A stretch of 64,000 bases of DNA. Origin: Rikenellaceae bacterium. GTDB taxonomy: Bacteria; Bacteroidota; Bacteroidia; Bacteroidales; UBA932. Of this stretch, positions 9,201 to 16,648 are shown in pieces (position 1 is the first letter of the stretch; each line of letters starts with the position of its first letter). Below the pieces are notes generated by a model. It did not search any database. It saw only the letters and a program-made list of their open reading frames with translations, and was not told where the DNA came from. The DNA is taken from the NCBI GenBank assembly GCA_022766385.1, contig JALEPJ010000018.1:1-64000 (forward strand), given 5' to 3'. Position numbers and translations under genes: made by a program.

Positions 9201-9811
9201 TTCGAGAGGCTTTCGAAAATGAGGTTACCGCTGCCGCTAATGCTGTCCAGCTCAGTCCAGTCGCTGCCGTCCTTAGAACCTTGGAAGATGACTCTCCAAT
9301 GGGCGATTCCGGATTGCTGTTCCGCCTTTTGGGTGGGGTTGATGGCTCCGGCTTCCTGACCGGGAACTCCGTAATAGCGCTCCTTGTTTATCTGAGGGTA
9401 GATATTGATTACTAGCTGGATATGATCGAAATTGAGACTGTAGTTGAAGAAATCAAGCTGGAGATGGTTATTTGGTCCGGGTATCTCAAGCTTGGAGTTT
9501 GTTTTCATATCGAAGGCCCATTCTCTCTTGTTTCTTGGCACTGCTCCCTGTGCCGTGCTGAGTTCAAAGAATTGGGGACCACCGTCAGGGAGCAGACCGT
9601 CAGTCACAAGCTGGGCCGTGAGGTTGTAGTCCCTGCTCGAAGAGGCGTATGCGGCTCTGTTCAGTGCAAGGTTCCTGTATTCGTGGTCTTTTACGAGAAT
9701 CGGAGATGAATCTTCTGCAGGATTGCCCGGGTAGAGGTGGGTGCTGTAGTCCTCATTGGAGCTGCAGGCAGTGATGGCCATGCAGATGGCAAGCATCTTG
9801 AGTTGTTTCAT
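6287..9811 (-). CDS. GH2-family glycosidase lipoprotein with discoidin-like domains
   Basis: I place the start at 9811 (MKQLKMLAICMAITACSS), giving 1174 residues with a lipobox at ITAC. The 1250-residue track ORF only extends this upstream over the promoter. Residues ~45-230 and ~235-345 look like discoidin (F5/8C) carbohydrate-binding modules. The GH2 sugar-binding domain follows (~370-560), then an Ig-like domain and the TIM barrel. The acid/base Glu is about E800 (CGRNEG) and the nucleophile about E859 (FHSERGMPN). The layout recalls exo-beta-glucosaminidase (CsxA) and beta-mannosidase branches of GH2. It should act at the cell surface on exposed glycan ends. Exact specificity is not readable. 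A C-terminal Ig-like domain closes the protein. Confidence 0.92.
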   Translation of the reverse strand: MKQLKMLAICMAITACSSNEDYSTHLYPGNPAEDSSPILVKDHEYRNLALNRAAYASSSRDYNLTAQLVTDGLLPDGGPQFFELSTAQGAVPRNKREWAFDMKTNSKLEIPGPNNHLQLDFFNYSLNFDHIQLVINIYPQINKERYYGVPGQEAGAINPTQKAEQQSGIAHWRVIFQGSKDGSDWTELDSISGSGNLIFESLSKSGNWSHYRLLLESDIAAMWSIADWDFYREGVQIIPTPQLMTESYIRDGLSALQPGFSSAWVSAGDTDEWIYVDLGTRASVKEVKLHWLSGLPQGKLEISDDSREWKAVADIAPEIKLSKKARYLRLALESGGPFILGEFEVFGRGGLIARAKAQSGPKDGRMDLSGGNWKLTRASLVEDSGETLSGNGYDDSSWLPASVPGTVLSSYINVGAVPDPNYSDNQLQISEAFFLGDFWYRDEFELPQGFKKDRLFLNFDGINWKAEIFVNGRRAGRIDGAFTRGIFDVSDLVQEGLNSLAVKILSPAHPGTIKEQTALSTDSNGGMLGADNPTFHASVGWDWIPTIRGREAGIWNDVYLTTTGNVRLSEPFVRSVINLPDTTKASIFVEAKLKNYSSKSVKGTLCGSLGEHSFSQDVRLAPGEERIVEVPSFIIDNPRLWWPAGYGEPYLYDTELRFELDGTVSDATGFKTGIRQMDSDIVDGALMLYINGRRFIGRGGNWGFSESNLAYRGREYDIAVRYHADMNFTMIRNWVGQIGDEEFYEACDRHGVMVWQDFWLANPWDGPDPYDEAMFMANARDYVKRIRNHASIGLYCGRNEGMPTLTLDAGLRQLVSEMHPGMKYISHSADSEVSGGGPYRALPVKDYFNLSGANRFHSERGMPNVMNYESLERTIPEDKLWPQNSLWGIHDFTLESAQYGNSFNELLEQGFGPASDAREFTQLAQWINYNGYRAMFEGRSKHRQGLLLWMSHSCWPSMVWQTYDYYFDPTAAYFACKKASEPLHIQYNALSGKVEVINLSAGNGRNLIARAEVLDMYGRQRDCKEQSLVSDEDSTIECMAISIPDDISPVYFIRLSLLENGSTISENFYWEGVEEGNYQALRELPKAKIAVESDAIRDGEKWICNIELSNKSDTPALMLRVKVKNADSSLVLPLILSDNYVFLMPGESKSIRAEFNGNDFHGRSPRVEVEGFNL

Positions 9812-9834
9812 AAGAAAATGGGTCTTGGTCTTTG

Positions 9835-9894
9835 CAAATGTAAGAAAAATAGGAGGATTAAAACGTTCGTTTTTCGTTACAATTGGTATATTTG
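9835..9894. promoter_or_regulatory. Divergent -7 boxes for the GH2 gene (-) and ppa (+)
   Basis: On the minus strand TACATTTG (complement of 9835-9842) lies 23 bases upstream of the GH2 start codon. On the plus strand TATATTTG (9887-9894) lies only 5 bases before the pyrophosphatase ATG. Both match TAnnTTTG. The -33 elements are poor on both sides. The plus-strand spacing would put transcription start at or within a few bases of the start codon. Confidence 0.55.
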
Positions 9895-9899
9895 CAAAT

Positions 9900-10538
9900 A
9901 TGAATGAGAAAACCATACCGACTATTGCCCATAAGGCCCATCCTTGGCACGGGATAGAGCTTGGCCCGAATTGCCCTGATGAATTAAGGGTGTTCATCGA
10001 GATTGTGCCGACAGATACTGTTAAGTACGAAGTTGACAAGGTGTCCGGCTACCTGTCCCTCGATAGACCGCAGAAATTCTCAAATATCGTCCCATCATTG
10101 TACGGTTTTATACCGCGCAGCTATTGTGGCAGCAGGATGGCTGGCCTGACCAACGAGGCCATTGCCCGTTATGACGTAAAAGGTGACGGTGACCCCTTGG
10201 ATATATGCGTGCTGACCGAGAAGGACGTGACTCACGGTGACATAATAGTAAAGTGCATCCCTATCGGCGGTATCAGACTTCTTGATCACGATCAGGCGGA
10301 CGATAAGATAATAGCCGTGCTCAAAGACGATGCTGTGTATGGCCATATCACTGATATTGAGCAGCTTCCAATGGAGATTTCGCGACGTCTCGTGCACTAT
10401 TTCACCACTTACAAGGATATTCCAGGCGATTCGAAGAAGCGAATGAATTTCATCAGCCTCTATAATGCCAAGGTGGCGAAGGATGTCATCAAGGCCTCTT
10501 TGGAGGATTATAACGAGCTGATGAAGGGGAAACTGTAG
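9900..10538 (+). CDS. ppa: Inorganic pyrophosphatase (family I)
   Basis: This soluble enzyme hydrolyses pyrophosphate to phosphate and pulls biosynthetic reactions forward. With the start at 9900 (MNEKTIPTIAHK) it has 212 residues. The track start at 9756 would lie inside the divergent GH2 gene. Family I signatures are visible: FIEIVPTDTVKYEVDK, the YGFIP stretch and the metal-binding KGDGDPLDICVL, with Asp residues for Mg2+. HYFTTYKDIPGDSKK supplies active-site Lys and Tyr. It has its own promoter with very little or no leader, and an intrinsic terminator follows at 10562. Confidence 0.95.
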   Translation: MNEKTIPTIAHKAHPWHGIELGPNCPDELRVFIEIVPTDTVKYEVDKVSGYLSLDRPQKFSNIVPSLYGFIPRSYCGSRMAGLTNEAIARYDVKGDGDPLDICVLTEKDVTHGDIIVKCIPIGGIRLLDHDQADDKIIAVLKDDAVYGHITDIEQLPMEISRRLVHYFTTYKDIPGDSKKRMNFISLYNAKVAKDVIKASLEDYNELMKGKL

Positions 10539-10561
10539 TCCGCACTTTATATGTTTTTTTT

Positions 10562-10600
10562 GGACGGTACTATGATTTTTTATGGTTCCGTCTTTTTTTT
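10562..10600 (+). terminator. Intrinsic terminator after ppa
   Basis: A stem pairing GACGGTACTAT with ATGGTTCCGTC (one mismatch, one G-T wobble) around a T-rich loop is followed directly by eight T residues. It lies 24 bases after the pyrophosphatase stop. Confidence 0.75.
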
Positions 10601-10660
10601 GTAGCAAACCATATGTTTCAGTTGTCCAATGTCTGAAAGCTTTCAATAACAAGCTAAAGA

Positions 10661-11149
10661 ATGAGTACCAAAGAAACACAATTCACAGAACTTGTAAGGG
10701 ACCAGAAGAGTACCATCTACACCGTGTGTATGATGTTCGGCGAGGGACACGATGAAGTGGAGGACCTTGTCCAGGAGACTCTGGTAAGGCTGTGGCAGGG
10801 CTTTGACAGTTTCCAGGGCCGCAGCGGAATAGGGACTTGGGTATGGCGGGTGGCAATGAACACCTGCATCTCAAGCGACAGGAAGAAGCGCAGGCATTCA
10901 GAAAAGAATACCTCTCTGGACGAGCTTGGCATCAAGGCTGTTGACAAGGCCGTTGATGCGGATAATGACCGTCAGATCAAGCTTTTGCACGAGCGCATAC
11001 ACCGTCTCGGAGTATTCGACAGAGCAATAGTGCTGCTCTGGCTGGAGGATATCTCTTATGAGGAGATTGGAGAAATCGTAGGAATCTCTGCCAAGAATGT
11101 GGGAGTGAGACTTGTACGTATCCGTGAACAATTGAAAAAGATGAAATGA
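10661..11149 (+). CDS. ECF-type RNA polymerase sigma factor
   Basis: This 162-residue protein has the two conserved sigma regions of the ECF group. Region 2 (about residues 10-75) contains DEVEDLVQETLVRLW and the -10-contacting GIGTWVWRVAMNTCI. Region 4 (about 105-160) is a helix-turn-helix with YEEIGEIVGISAKNVGVRLVRIREQLKK. It should direct RNA polymerase to a small regulon, possibly including its own operon. Its stop overlaps the start of the next gene (ATGA), so the two are translationally coupled, as for sigma/anti-sigma pairs. The signal it responds to is not readable from the window. Confidence 0.93.
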   Translation: MSTKETQFTELVRDQKSTIYTVCMMFGEGHDEVEDLVQETLVRLWQGFDSFQGRSGIGTWVWRVAMNTCISSDRKKRRHSEKNTSLDELGIKAVDKAVDADNDRQIKLLHERIHRLGVFDRAIVLLWLEDISYEEIGEIVGISAKNVGVRLVRIREQLKKMK

Positions 11150-11751
11150 GTATGGAACAGGAAAGGAATGCAGATTATGAAGAACTGAAGAGACAATTGA
11201 ATGTTCTTCGCGACAGGATTGAAAAGAATGCGGACATCAGCGACAGGATGATCAGAAAGGCCATAGGCAGGAATATGGACCATCTGTACAGGATGGGAAT
11301 AATTGCCCTTATTGTATGCATTGCCGCGCTGATTTTTGTGGAATTGATATTGATAGGGATGGGAGTGAGCCGTCTGTTCCTTGTGGTGACTTTCATTTTT
11401 CTCTCGGTCAATGCATATTTTGCTTTCAAACTGAGAATCAGGAAGATATCATTCTCACCTGAGTCCAGCCTTATGGAGACGGCCAAAAGAGTGGTCAAAT
11501 ATAAGAAAGACAATGAATTGAGTCTAATGATAGGTTTGCCTCTCGCTTTTGTTTGGTGTATTTGGTGTGTTCGCGAGATTGGTATTGCCAGCGGAATGGA
11601 TGATATCAAGCAGTTTGCCCTGCTTGCTTGCTCGGCACTCGTTGGATTCTTGATAGGAGGCTTCATCGGCTACTTCTCTATGTTCCGTCCGGCAATGCGT
11701 GAAGCTGATGCGATTCTGGACCAGATAGACGAACTCCACGAGACCGAATAG
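11146..11751 (+). CDS. Four-helix membrane protein coupled to the ECF sigma factor
   Basis: The 201-residue product begins at an ATGA overlap with the sigma gene. An N-terminal cytoplasmic-looking helical segment of about 48 residues (EELKRQLNVLRDRIEKNADIS) is followed by four hydrophobic segments (about 50-72, 77-95, 120-142 and 155-177) and a short charged tail. Placement after an ECF factor suggests an anti-sigma or sensor role: the N-terminal helices could bind sigma while the membrane part senses the envelope. I see no zinc-binding anti-sigma motif (HxxxCxxC), so this is inferred from context only. Confidence 0.75.
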   Translation: MSMEQERNADYEELKRQLNVLRDRIEKNADISDRMIRKAIGRNMDHLYRMGIIALIVCIAALIFVELILIGMGVSRLFLVVTFIFLSVNAYFAFKLRIRKISFSPESSLMETAKRVVKYKKDNELSLMIGLPLAFVWCIWCVREIGIASGMDDIKQFALLACSALVGFLIGGFIGYFSMFRPAMREADAILDQIDELHETE

Positions 11752-11880
11752 TCCACTGAAGGCGAGGGAATGTCATTGCCATAGCATAATATCAAAATAT
11801 AGCTATTCTTTTGGTAATCAAAGGAATAGGCTTTGAGTCCATCTTTCGACAACTCATCATCACACTTATAATGTAAGAAA

Positions 11881-11910
11881 CCGACCCTTTTGGGTCGGCT
11901 TCTCGTTTTC
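11881..11910. terminator. Terminator between the sigma operon and the GH3 gene
   Basis: CCGACCC-TTTT-GGGTCGG is a perfect 7-bp GC-rich stem with a 4-base loop, followed by the T-rich CTTCTCGTTTTCT. It lies in the 236-base gap between two convergent genes and is preceded by AAGAAA, so it may work in both directions. The rest of the gap shows no gene. Confidence 0.75.
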
Positions 11911-11987
11911 TATAATCTGCAATGCTTTATCAGCTTAACGCTCTGGTTCCGCTGAGCAGCATTGCTGATTATCTGATGTTGGGAAAA

Positions 11988-14342
11988 TTACTTTGCGCTG
12001 GCCATTTTGTTGAGCTCCTCAACAGGTGCACAAGCGTGTGCGCTCACTGAGAAGGTAGATGGCTTAGCCTTCTTGTAGCTTGCAGATGCCTTCACAGTAG
12101 CTGCGTCTGAAGCGAACTTCACTGTGTAGGTTCCTGCTGCAGTCTCCCACTGTGAAACCTCCTCGTTGAATGAAGCGAGCTCATATGCGCTGACCTTGAA
12201 GCTGAGGGTCTGGCTCTCGCCCGGCTTCAGTTCGCGTGTCTTTGCGAATGCCTTAAGTTCCTTCTCAGGCTTAATCATACCGCCCTTAGGTGCAGTAACA
12301 TAAACCTCGACAACCTCCTTGCCTGCTACAGAACCTGTGTTCTTAACAGTGATAGAAGCGGTGAAGCCACCCTCCTTGTCAGCCTTTACTACAGGAGCGC
12401 TGTAAGCGAATGTAGTGTATGAAAGACCATAACCGAATGGATATGAAACTTCCTTCTGAGCTGCATCGAAGTAGCGGTATCCTACCCAGATGTCCTCCTC
12501 GTACTTGGTGTAGTCAACATCCTTGGTCTTGACAGGCTGGCGGTTACCGCCCCACATCATCATAGGCTGCTGGTTGCTGTTCCTGTTGTACTCGTAAGGG
12601 AAGTTGCGTGAAGATGGGTGATCGAAGAAGTTGATAGGGAAGGTCATAGGGAGCTTACCTGAAGGGTTTACCTTACCTGTTATCACGTCAGCGACAGCGT
12701 TTGCGCCTTCCTGGCCAGGAGACCAAGGGAGGATGATAGCATCAGCAAGATACTTCCAAGAGTTGGTCTCGATTACACCACCGATATTGAGGACAACGAT
12801 GACCTTCTTGTTCTGCTTGTGGAATGAGGTAGCGACGTTGTTGATGAGTGTGCGCTCGATGTCGGTGAGGTTGAAGTCGTCAACCATCTTGCGGTCAGCG
12901 CCTTCACCTGCGTTACGGCCGATTACGATGACAGCAGCGTCGTTTCTTGTTGAGTGAACATTGATAGCCTCTGCAGGAATCTCAACCTCAGCGAGCTTCG
13001 GTGAACCCCACATACTGCGTCCGCCGGCTGCTGCACTGAGCTTGGTCTTGGCGTCGTTGAGGGCAATGATCTGCTGGTAGTAGTTGGTGATAGCCTCATC
13101 AACCTTAAAGCCAGCATTCTCGAGACCTTCCTTCATATTGACAACATATGCCTTGTTCACGTTACCTGAACCGGTACCGCCGGCTACGAAATCGATAGCG
13201 CCGATACCATAGAGTGCTACGTTCTGAACGCCCTGGAGAGGAAGGGTGTTGTCCTCATTGCGAAGGAGTACCATAGATTCGCCTGCAGCCTCGCGTGCAA
13301 CCTGTGCGTGAGCCTTGAGGTCAGGCTTGTTTGAGAACTTGTAGCCGTTGAAGCGTGGAGTCTTAACGATGTACTCAAGCATTCTTCTTACGTTTCTGTC
13401 AAGATCAGCCTCATCGAGGGTGCCGTTCTTCACAGCCTCTACGATGCGGTCGATTTCGCTCTGGTTACCTGGTTCCATAAGGTCGTTGCCAGCGTGTACG
13501 GCTGCAACTGTACCAGCCTTGTTTCCCCAGTCGGTCATTACTATTCCCTTGTATCCCCAGTCGTCGCGGAGAATCTTGGTGAGGAGGTCGTGGCTCTGCT
13601 GGGTGTAAGGTCCGTTGAGCTTGTTGTAAGATGACATAATGGTCCAAGGATCGGACTCTCTTACAGTGATTTCAAAGTTCTTGAGGTAGAGTTCGCGGAG
13701 TGCGCGCTCGCTGACGATAGCGTCGTTCTCGTTACGGTTGGTCTCCTGGTCATTGGCTGCGAAGTGCTTTACTGAAACACCCACACCATTGCTCTGGATA
13801 CCGTTTACGTATGCAGCAGCGATCTTACCTGAAAGAACAGGGTCCTCAGAGAAATACTCGAAGTTACGTCCGCAGAGAGGATTTCTATGAAGGTTCTGGC
13901 CAGGAGCGAGGAGTACGTCTACACCATACTCGAGAACTTCGTTACCCATAGCTGTGGTAACTTTCTGTACGAGCTCGACATCCCAAGATGAAGCGAGAAG
14001 AGTACCTACAGGGAAACCTGTGCAATAGAAGGTATCGCTTGTTCCCTGACGGGTAGGGCTGATACGGAGTCCAGCAGGACCGTCGGCAAGGACGGTGTTA
14101 GGAATTCCGAGGCGGGCAATACTTCTGGTATTGCCGGCAGCACCCTGAACGATTGAGGTGACACCTGATGTAACACCTTCGACGACAGCAGCTTGAGCTC
14201 CACCGACGCAAAGTCCGGCCTTCTCCTGAAGAGTCATTGCCTTGAGTACTTCATCGATGTTGTCCTTTGTGAGCTTCGGCTGAGCCACAAGAGGCAGTGC
14301 GCAGATAATGGCAGCACCTGCAAGAATAAGTTTTTTCGTCAT
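11988..14342 (-). CDS. Secreted GH3 beta-glycosidase
   Basis: This 784-residue enzyme has a cleavable signal peptide (MTKKLILAGA to about A20, then QPKLT). The GH3 N-terminal barrel includes LADGPAGLRI, VKHFAANDQETNRN and the nucleophile Asp about D271 in GIVMTDWGNKAG. The C-terminal alpha/beta sandwich (about 350-600) and a fibronectin III-like domain (about 675-750) complete the usual layout. It is probably periplasmic and likely cleaves beta-glucosides or beta-xylosides at the non-reducing end; the exact sugar is not certain. Its regular codon choice suggests high expression. A weak -7-like TATATTTA sits about 50 bases upstream. It stands alone, without adjacent SusCD. Confidence 0.95.
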   Translation of the reverse strand: MTKKLILAGAAIICALPLVAQPKLTKDNIDEVLKAMTLQEKAGLCVGGAQAAVVEGVTSGVTSIVQGAAGNTRSIARLGIPNTVLADGPAGLRISPTRQGTSDTFYCTGFPVGTLLASSWDVELVQKVTTAMGNEVLEYGVDVLLAPGQNLHRNPLCGRNFEYFSEDPVLSGKIAAAYVNGIQSNGVGVSVKHFAANDQETNRNENDAIVSERALRELYLKNFEITVRESDPWTIMSSYNKLNGPYTQQSHDLLTKILRDDWGYKGIVMTDWGNKAGTVAAVHAGNDLMEPGNQSEIDRIVEAVKNGTLDEADLDRNVRRMLEYIVKTPRFNGYKFSNKPDLKAHAQVAREAAGESMVLLRNEDNTLPLQGVQNVALYGIGAIDFVAGGTGSGNVNKAYVVNMKEGLENAGFKVDEAITNYYQQIIALNDAKTKLSAAAGGRSMWGSPKLAEVEIPAEAINVHSTRNDAAVIVIGRNAGEGADRKMVDDFNLTDIERTLINNVATSFHKQNKKVIVVLNIGGVIETNSWKYLADAIILPWSPGQEGANAVADVITGKVNPSGKLPMTFPINFFDHPSSRNFPYEYNRNSNQQPMMMWGGNRQPVKTKDVDYTKYEEDIWVGYRYFDAAQKEVSYPFGYGLSYTTFAYSAPVVKADKEGGFTASITVKNTGSVAGKEVVEVYVTAPKGGMIKPEKELKAFAKTRELKPGESQTLSFKVSAYELASFNEEVSQWETAAGTYTVKFASDAATVKASASYKKAKPSTFSVSAHACAPVEELNKMASAK

Positions 14343-14410
14343 AACTGTTTGTATTGGTATTTGGTTTTATGTGTAGCCAAAAAATGGCCAATAAATATAA
14401 GTATTTTTTT

Positions 14411-14418
14411 TAAATTTG
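14411..14418 (+). promoter_or_regulatory. Bacteroidota -7 box (TAAATTTG) for the dus gene
   Basis: TAAATTTG lies 8 bases before the dihydrouridine synthase start codon, following a T-tract. It fits TAnnTTTG and implies a leader of only a few bases. It also supports choosing the start at 14427 over the much longer track ORF. Confidence 0.5.
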
Positions 14419-14426
14419 TCTGTGAA

Positions 14427-15461
14427 ATGAAGATAGGAAACACAAATGTCGGGGAAAGACCTGTATTCCTCGCTCCGATGGAGGATGTGACAGACGCCTC
14501 TTTCAGGATACTCTGCCGGGAGCAGGGTGCAGCTATGGTCTATACCGAGTTCGTCCCCTCCGACGGATTGATCCGTGATGCAGCGAAGGCCAAGGCCAAG
14601 ATGTGCACAATTGCCGAAGAGGCTCCCGTTGCCATTCAGATTTATGGCAATATTCCTGAATCGATGGTGGAGGCTGCGAGAATGGCCGACCGTGCCTCCG
14701 AAATCTGCGGAGGCTATGGCTGCGACGTCATTGACATAAACTTCGGCTGTCCTGTCAATAAGATTGCGGGAAGGGGAGCCGGCAGCGGTATGATGCGCGA
14801 GCCCGACAAGATGGTGATGATCACGAAGATGATAGTCGATGCTGTTGACAAGCCGGTGACGGTCAAGACCCGTCTGGGCTGGGACGACAGCTCGAAAATC
14901 ATTGTCCCTCTCGCGGAACGTCTCCAGGATGCGGGAATCAGCGCTCTGACCATACACGGCCGCACCCGTTGCCAAATGTACAAGGGCGAGGCCGACTGGA
15001 CGCTGATAGGTGAGGTCAAGGCCAATCCGCGTATGCACATTCCCATCATTGGCAATGGCGATATCAACTCTCCTCAAAAGGCGAAGGAGTGCTTCGACCG
15101 TTACGGCGTTGACGGCATAATGGTAGGGCGCGCATCCTTCGGTCATCCATGGATTTTCAGGGAAATCAGGCATTATCTCGATACGGGTGAATTGCTACCG
15201 CCGCTGAGTGTCGGGGAAAGAGTGGATCTGGCGAAAAGGCAGCTCCGCTTATCGCTTGACCTGAAAGGGGAGCAGCGGGGAGTGTTCGAGATGAGGCGTC
15301 ACCTGTCCTGTTATTTCAAGGGCCTTCCTGACTTCAAGGAGACCAGAATCAAGCTCGTTACCACTATGGATGTGGGGGAACTTTTCAACACTCTGGATTA
15401 TGTTGCGGAAAGATGGGGCGATGTGGAGATAGAAAATCCTGAAAGCATTTACGGTCTCTGA
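14427..15461 (+). CDS. dusB: tRNA-dihydrouridine synthase (DusB-like)
   Basis: This FMN/NADPH enzyme reduces uridine to dihydrouridine in tRNA. The start at 14427 (MKIGNTNVGERPVFLAPM) gives 344 residues; the longer track start would read through the promoter and the divergent GH3 leader. The flavin barrel carries APMEDVTDASFR, the catalytic Cys in INFGCPVNKIAGRGAGSG, VTVKTRLGW, TIHGRTR and IPIIGNGDI with MVGRASFGHPWIF for phosphate binding. Length and motifs fit the DusB branch. It heads a plus-strand run with lpxK and RNase R; lpxK follows after 21 bases but has its own -7 box. Confidence 0.93.
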   Translation: MKIGNTNVGERPVFLAPMEDVTDASFRILCREQGAAMVYTEFVPSDGLIRDAAKAKAKMCTIAEEAPVAIQIYGNIPESMVEAARMADRASEICGGYGCDVIDINFGCPVNKIAGRGAGSGMMREPDKMVMITKMIVDAVDKPVTVKTRLGWDDSSKIIVPLAERLQDAGISALTIHGRTRCQMYKGEADWTLIGEVKANPRMHIPIIGNGDINSPQKAKECFDRYGVDGIMVGRASFGHPWIFREIRHYLDTGELLPPLSVGERVDLAKRQLRLSLDLKGEQRGVFEMRRHLSCYFKGLPDFKETRIKLVTTMDVGELFNTLDYVAERWGDVEIENPESIYGL

Positions 15462-15470
15462 GTTTTTCTT

Positions 15471-15478
15471 TATTTTTG
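15471..15478 (+). promoter_or_regulatory. Possible -7 box (TATTTTTG) for lpxK
   Basis: TATTTTTG ends 4 bases before the lpxK ATG. It matches TAnnTTTG, but the T-rich context makes chance more likely. If used, the transcript would be essentially leaderless. Confidence 0.35.
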
Positions 15479-15482
15479 TACT

Positions 15483-16637
15483 ATGTTGGACAAGATACTT
15501 CTGTTTCCATATATTGCCGTCCTGAAGATCAGGCATCTTATGTATGACAAGGGCTTCATTCTTAAGTCGGTGACACCGGAAGTCCCGACTATATGTCTGG
15601 GCAATGTTACTGCCGGTGGCACGGGAAAGACTCCACATACCGAACTGCTTCTGGATTTGCTTCAGAAAAGTGACGAATGGGCCTACAGAAATGTGGCCGT
15701 CCTCTCTCGGGGCTACAAACGCAAAAGCAAAAAATTTCAGCAGGTTTCCATGGACGGCAGCGCGAATTTCTATGGAGATGAGCCTCTCCAGATAAAGAAG
15801 AAGTTCCCTGCCGTGACTGTTGCTGTGGACAAGGACAGGGTTGAAGGCTGCCGTTTTCTGGCACATCCCGATGATCTGGACCGGGCCAAGGGCGGAAGAA
15901 AGTGCCTGAACAGGGATTTCCCCACAGCTGATGTCATTGTTCTGGATGATGCCTTTCAGTACAGAAAGCTCAAGGCTACTTACAATATTATACTGGTGGA
16001 CTACAACCGTCCGGTGACCAAGGACAGGATGCTTCCTTTCGGGCGGCTAAGGGATCTTCCATCCCGCATGAGGGTGGCAGATTCAATTTTTATCACCAAA
16101 TGTCCTCAATATATGGAAGATGAGGAAAAGGCTGCCTTTCTGACACTGCTGGGCTATAAGGACTTCGATTCTGAAACCTGCACTGCGGTGAACAGCAAGG
16201 GAGGAGTGCAGAAGGTCTTCTTTACCTGCATCAACTATCAGCCGATGAAGCCGGTGTACAACGAGGGCAATCCCCGCTATATCTACTCCAAGAAGCTCGT
16301 GCTCTTTACCGGAATTGCCAAGGATTTGCCGCTCAGACAATATTTGAGCGGAAGCTACAAAATAGTGAAGCGTTTCACTTTCGGAGACCATCACAAATAT
16401 ACACGTTCGGACATACGCTCGATTATGGCGGCATCGACGGCCAATCCTACGGCCGCAATTGCCACTACCGAGAAGGATGCCCAGCGTTTGCTCGACTGTC
16501 CTGATGTGCCGGCACGCATCAGGGAGCGCATCTTTGAAGTGCCTATCTCGGTCAAGTTCCTGACTGAGCACGAAGAACTTGTGTTTACCTCCACTCTCCT
16601 CGGAGAGCTGAGGTCAGAAGCCACGATGAACAAATAA
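15483..16637 (+). CDS. lpxK: Tetraacyldisaccharide 4'-kinase
   Basis: LpxK phosphorylates the 4' position of the lipid A disaccharide precursor at the inner membrane. The 384-residue protein begins with a hydrophobic, membrane-associated segment (LLFPYIAVLKIRHLMY), followed by the Walker A motif GNVTAGGTGKTPHTE and the conserved SRGYKRKSK. VDKDRVEGC and VIVLDDAFQYRKLK follow, and IATTEKDAQRL lies near the C-terminus. Its presence indicates a lipid A-containing outer membrane. It sits between a tRNA-modification gene and RNase R, 11 bases upstream of the latter, which suggests co-transcription. Confidence 0.95.
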   Translation: MLDKILLFPYIAVLKIRHLMYDKGFILKSVTPEVPTICLGNVTAGGTGKTPHTELLLDLLQKSDEWAYRNVAVLSRGYKRKSKKFQQVSMDGSANFYGDEPLQIKKKFPAVTVAVDKDRVEGCRFLAHPDDLDRAKGGRKCLNRDFPTADVIVLDDAFQYRKLKATYNIILVDYNRPVTKDRMLPFGRLRDLPSRMRVADSIFITKCPQYMEDEEKAAFLTLLGYKDFDSETCTAVNSKGGVQKVFFTCINYQPMKPVYNEGNPRYIYSKKLVLFTGIAKDLPLRQYLSGSYKIVKRFTFGDHHKYTRSDIRSIMAASTANPTAAIATTEKDAQRLLDCPDVPARIRERIFEVPISVKFLTEHEELVFTSTLLGELRSEATMNK

Positions 16638-16648
16638 CAGCGGAAATA

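Noticed and set aside
9812-10039. N-terminal extension of the GH2 ORF
   Set aside because: It covers the divergent promoter and the ppa coding start, and would hide the clear lipoprotein signal at 9811.
14193-14426. N-terminal extension of the dihydrouridine synthase ORF
   Set aside because: It runs through the divergent GH3 start and a TAAATTTG box, and the family's N-terminus begins at 14427.
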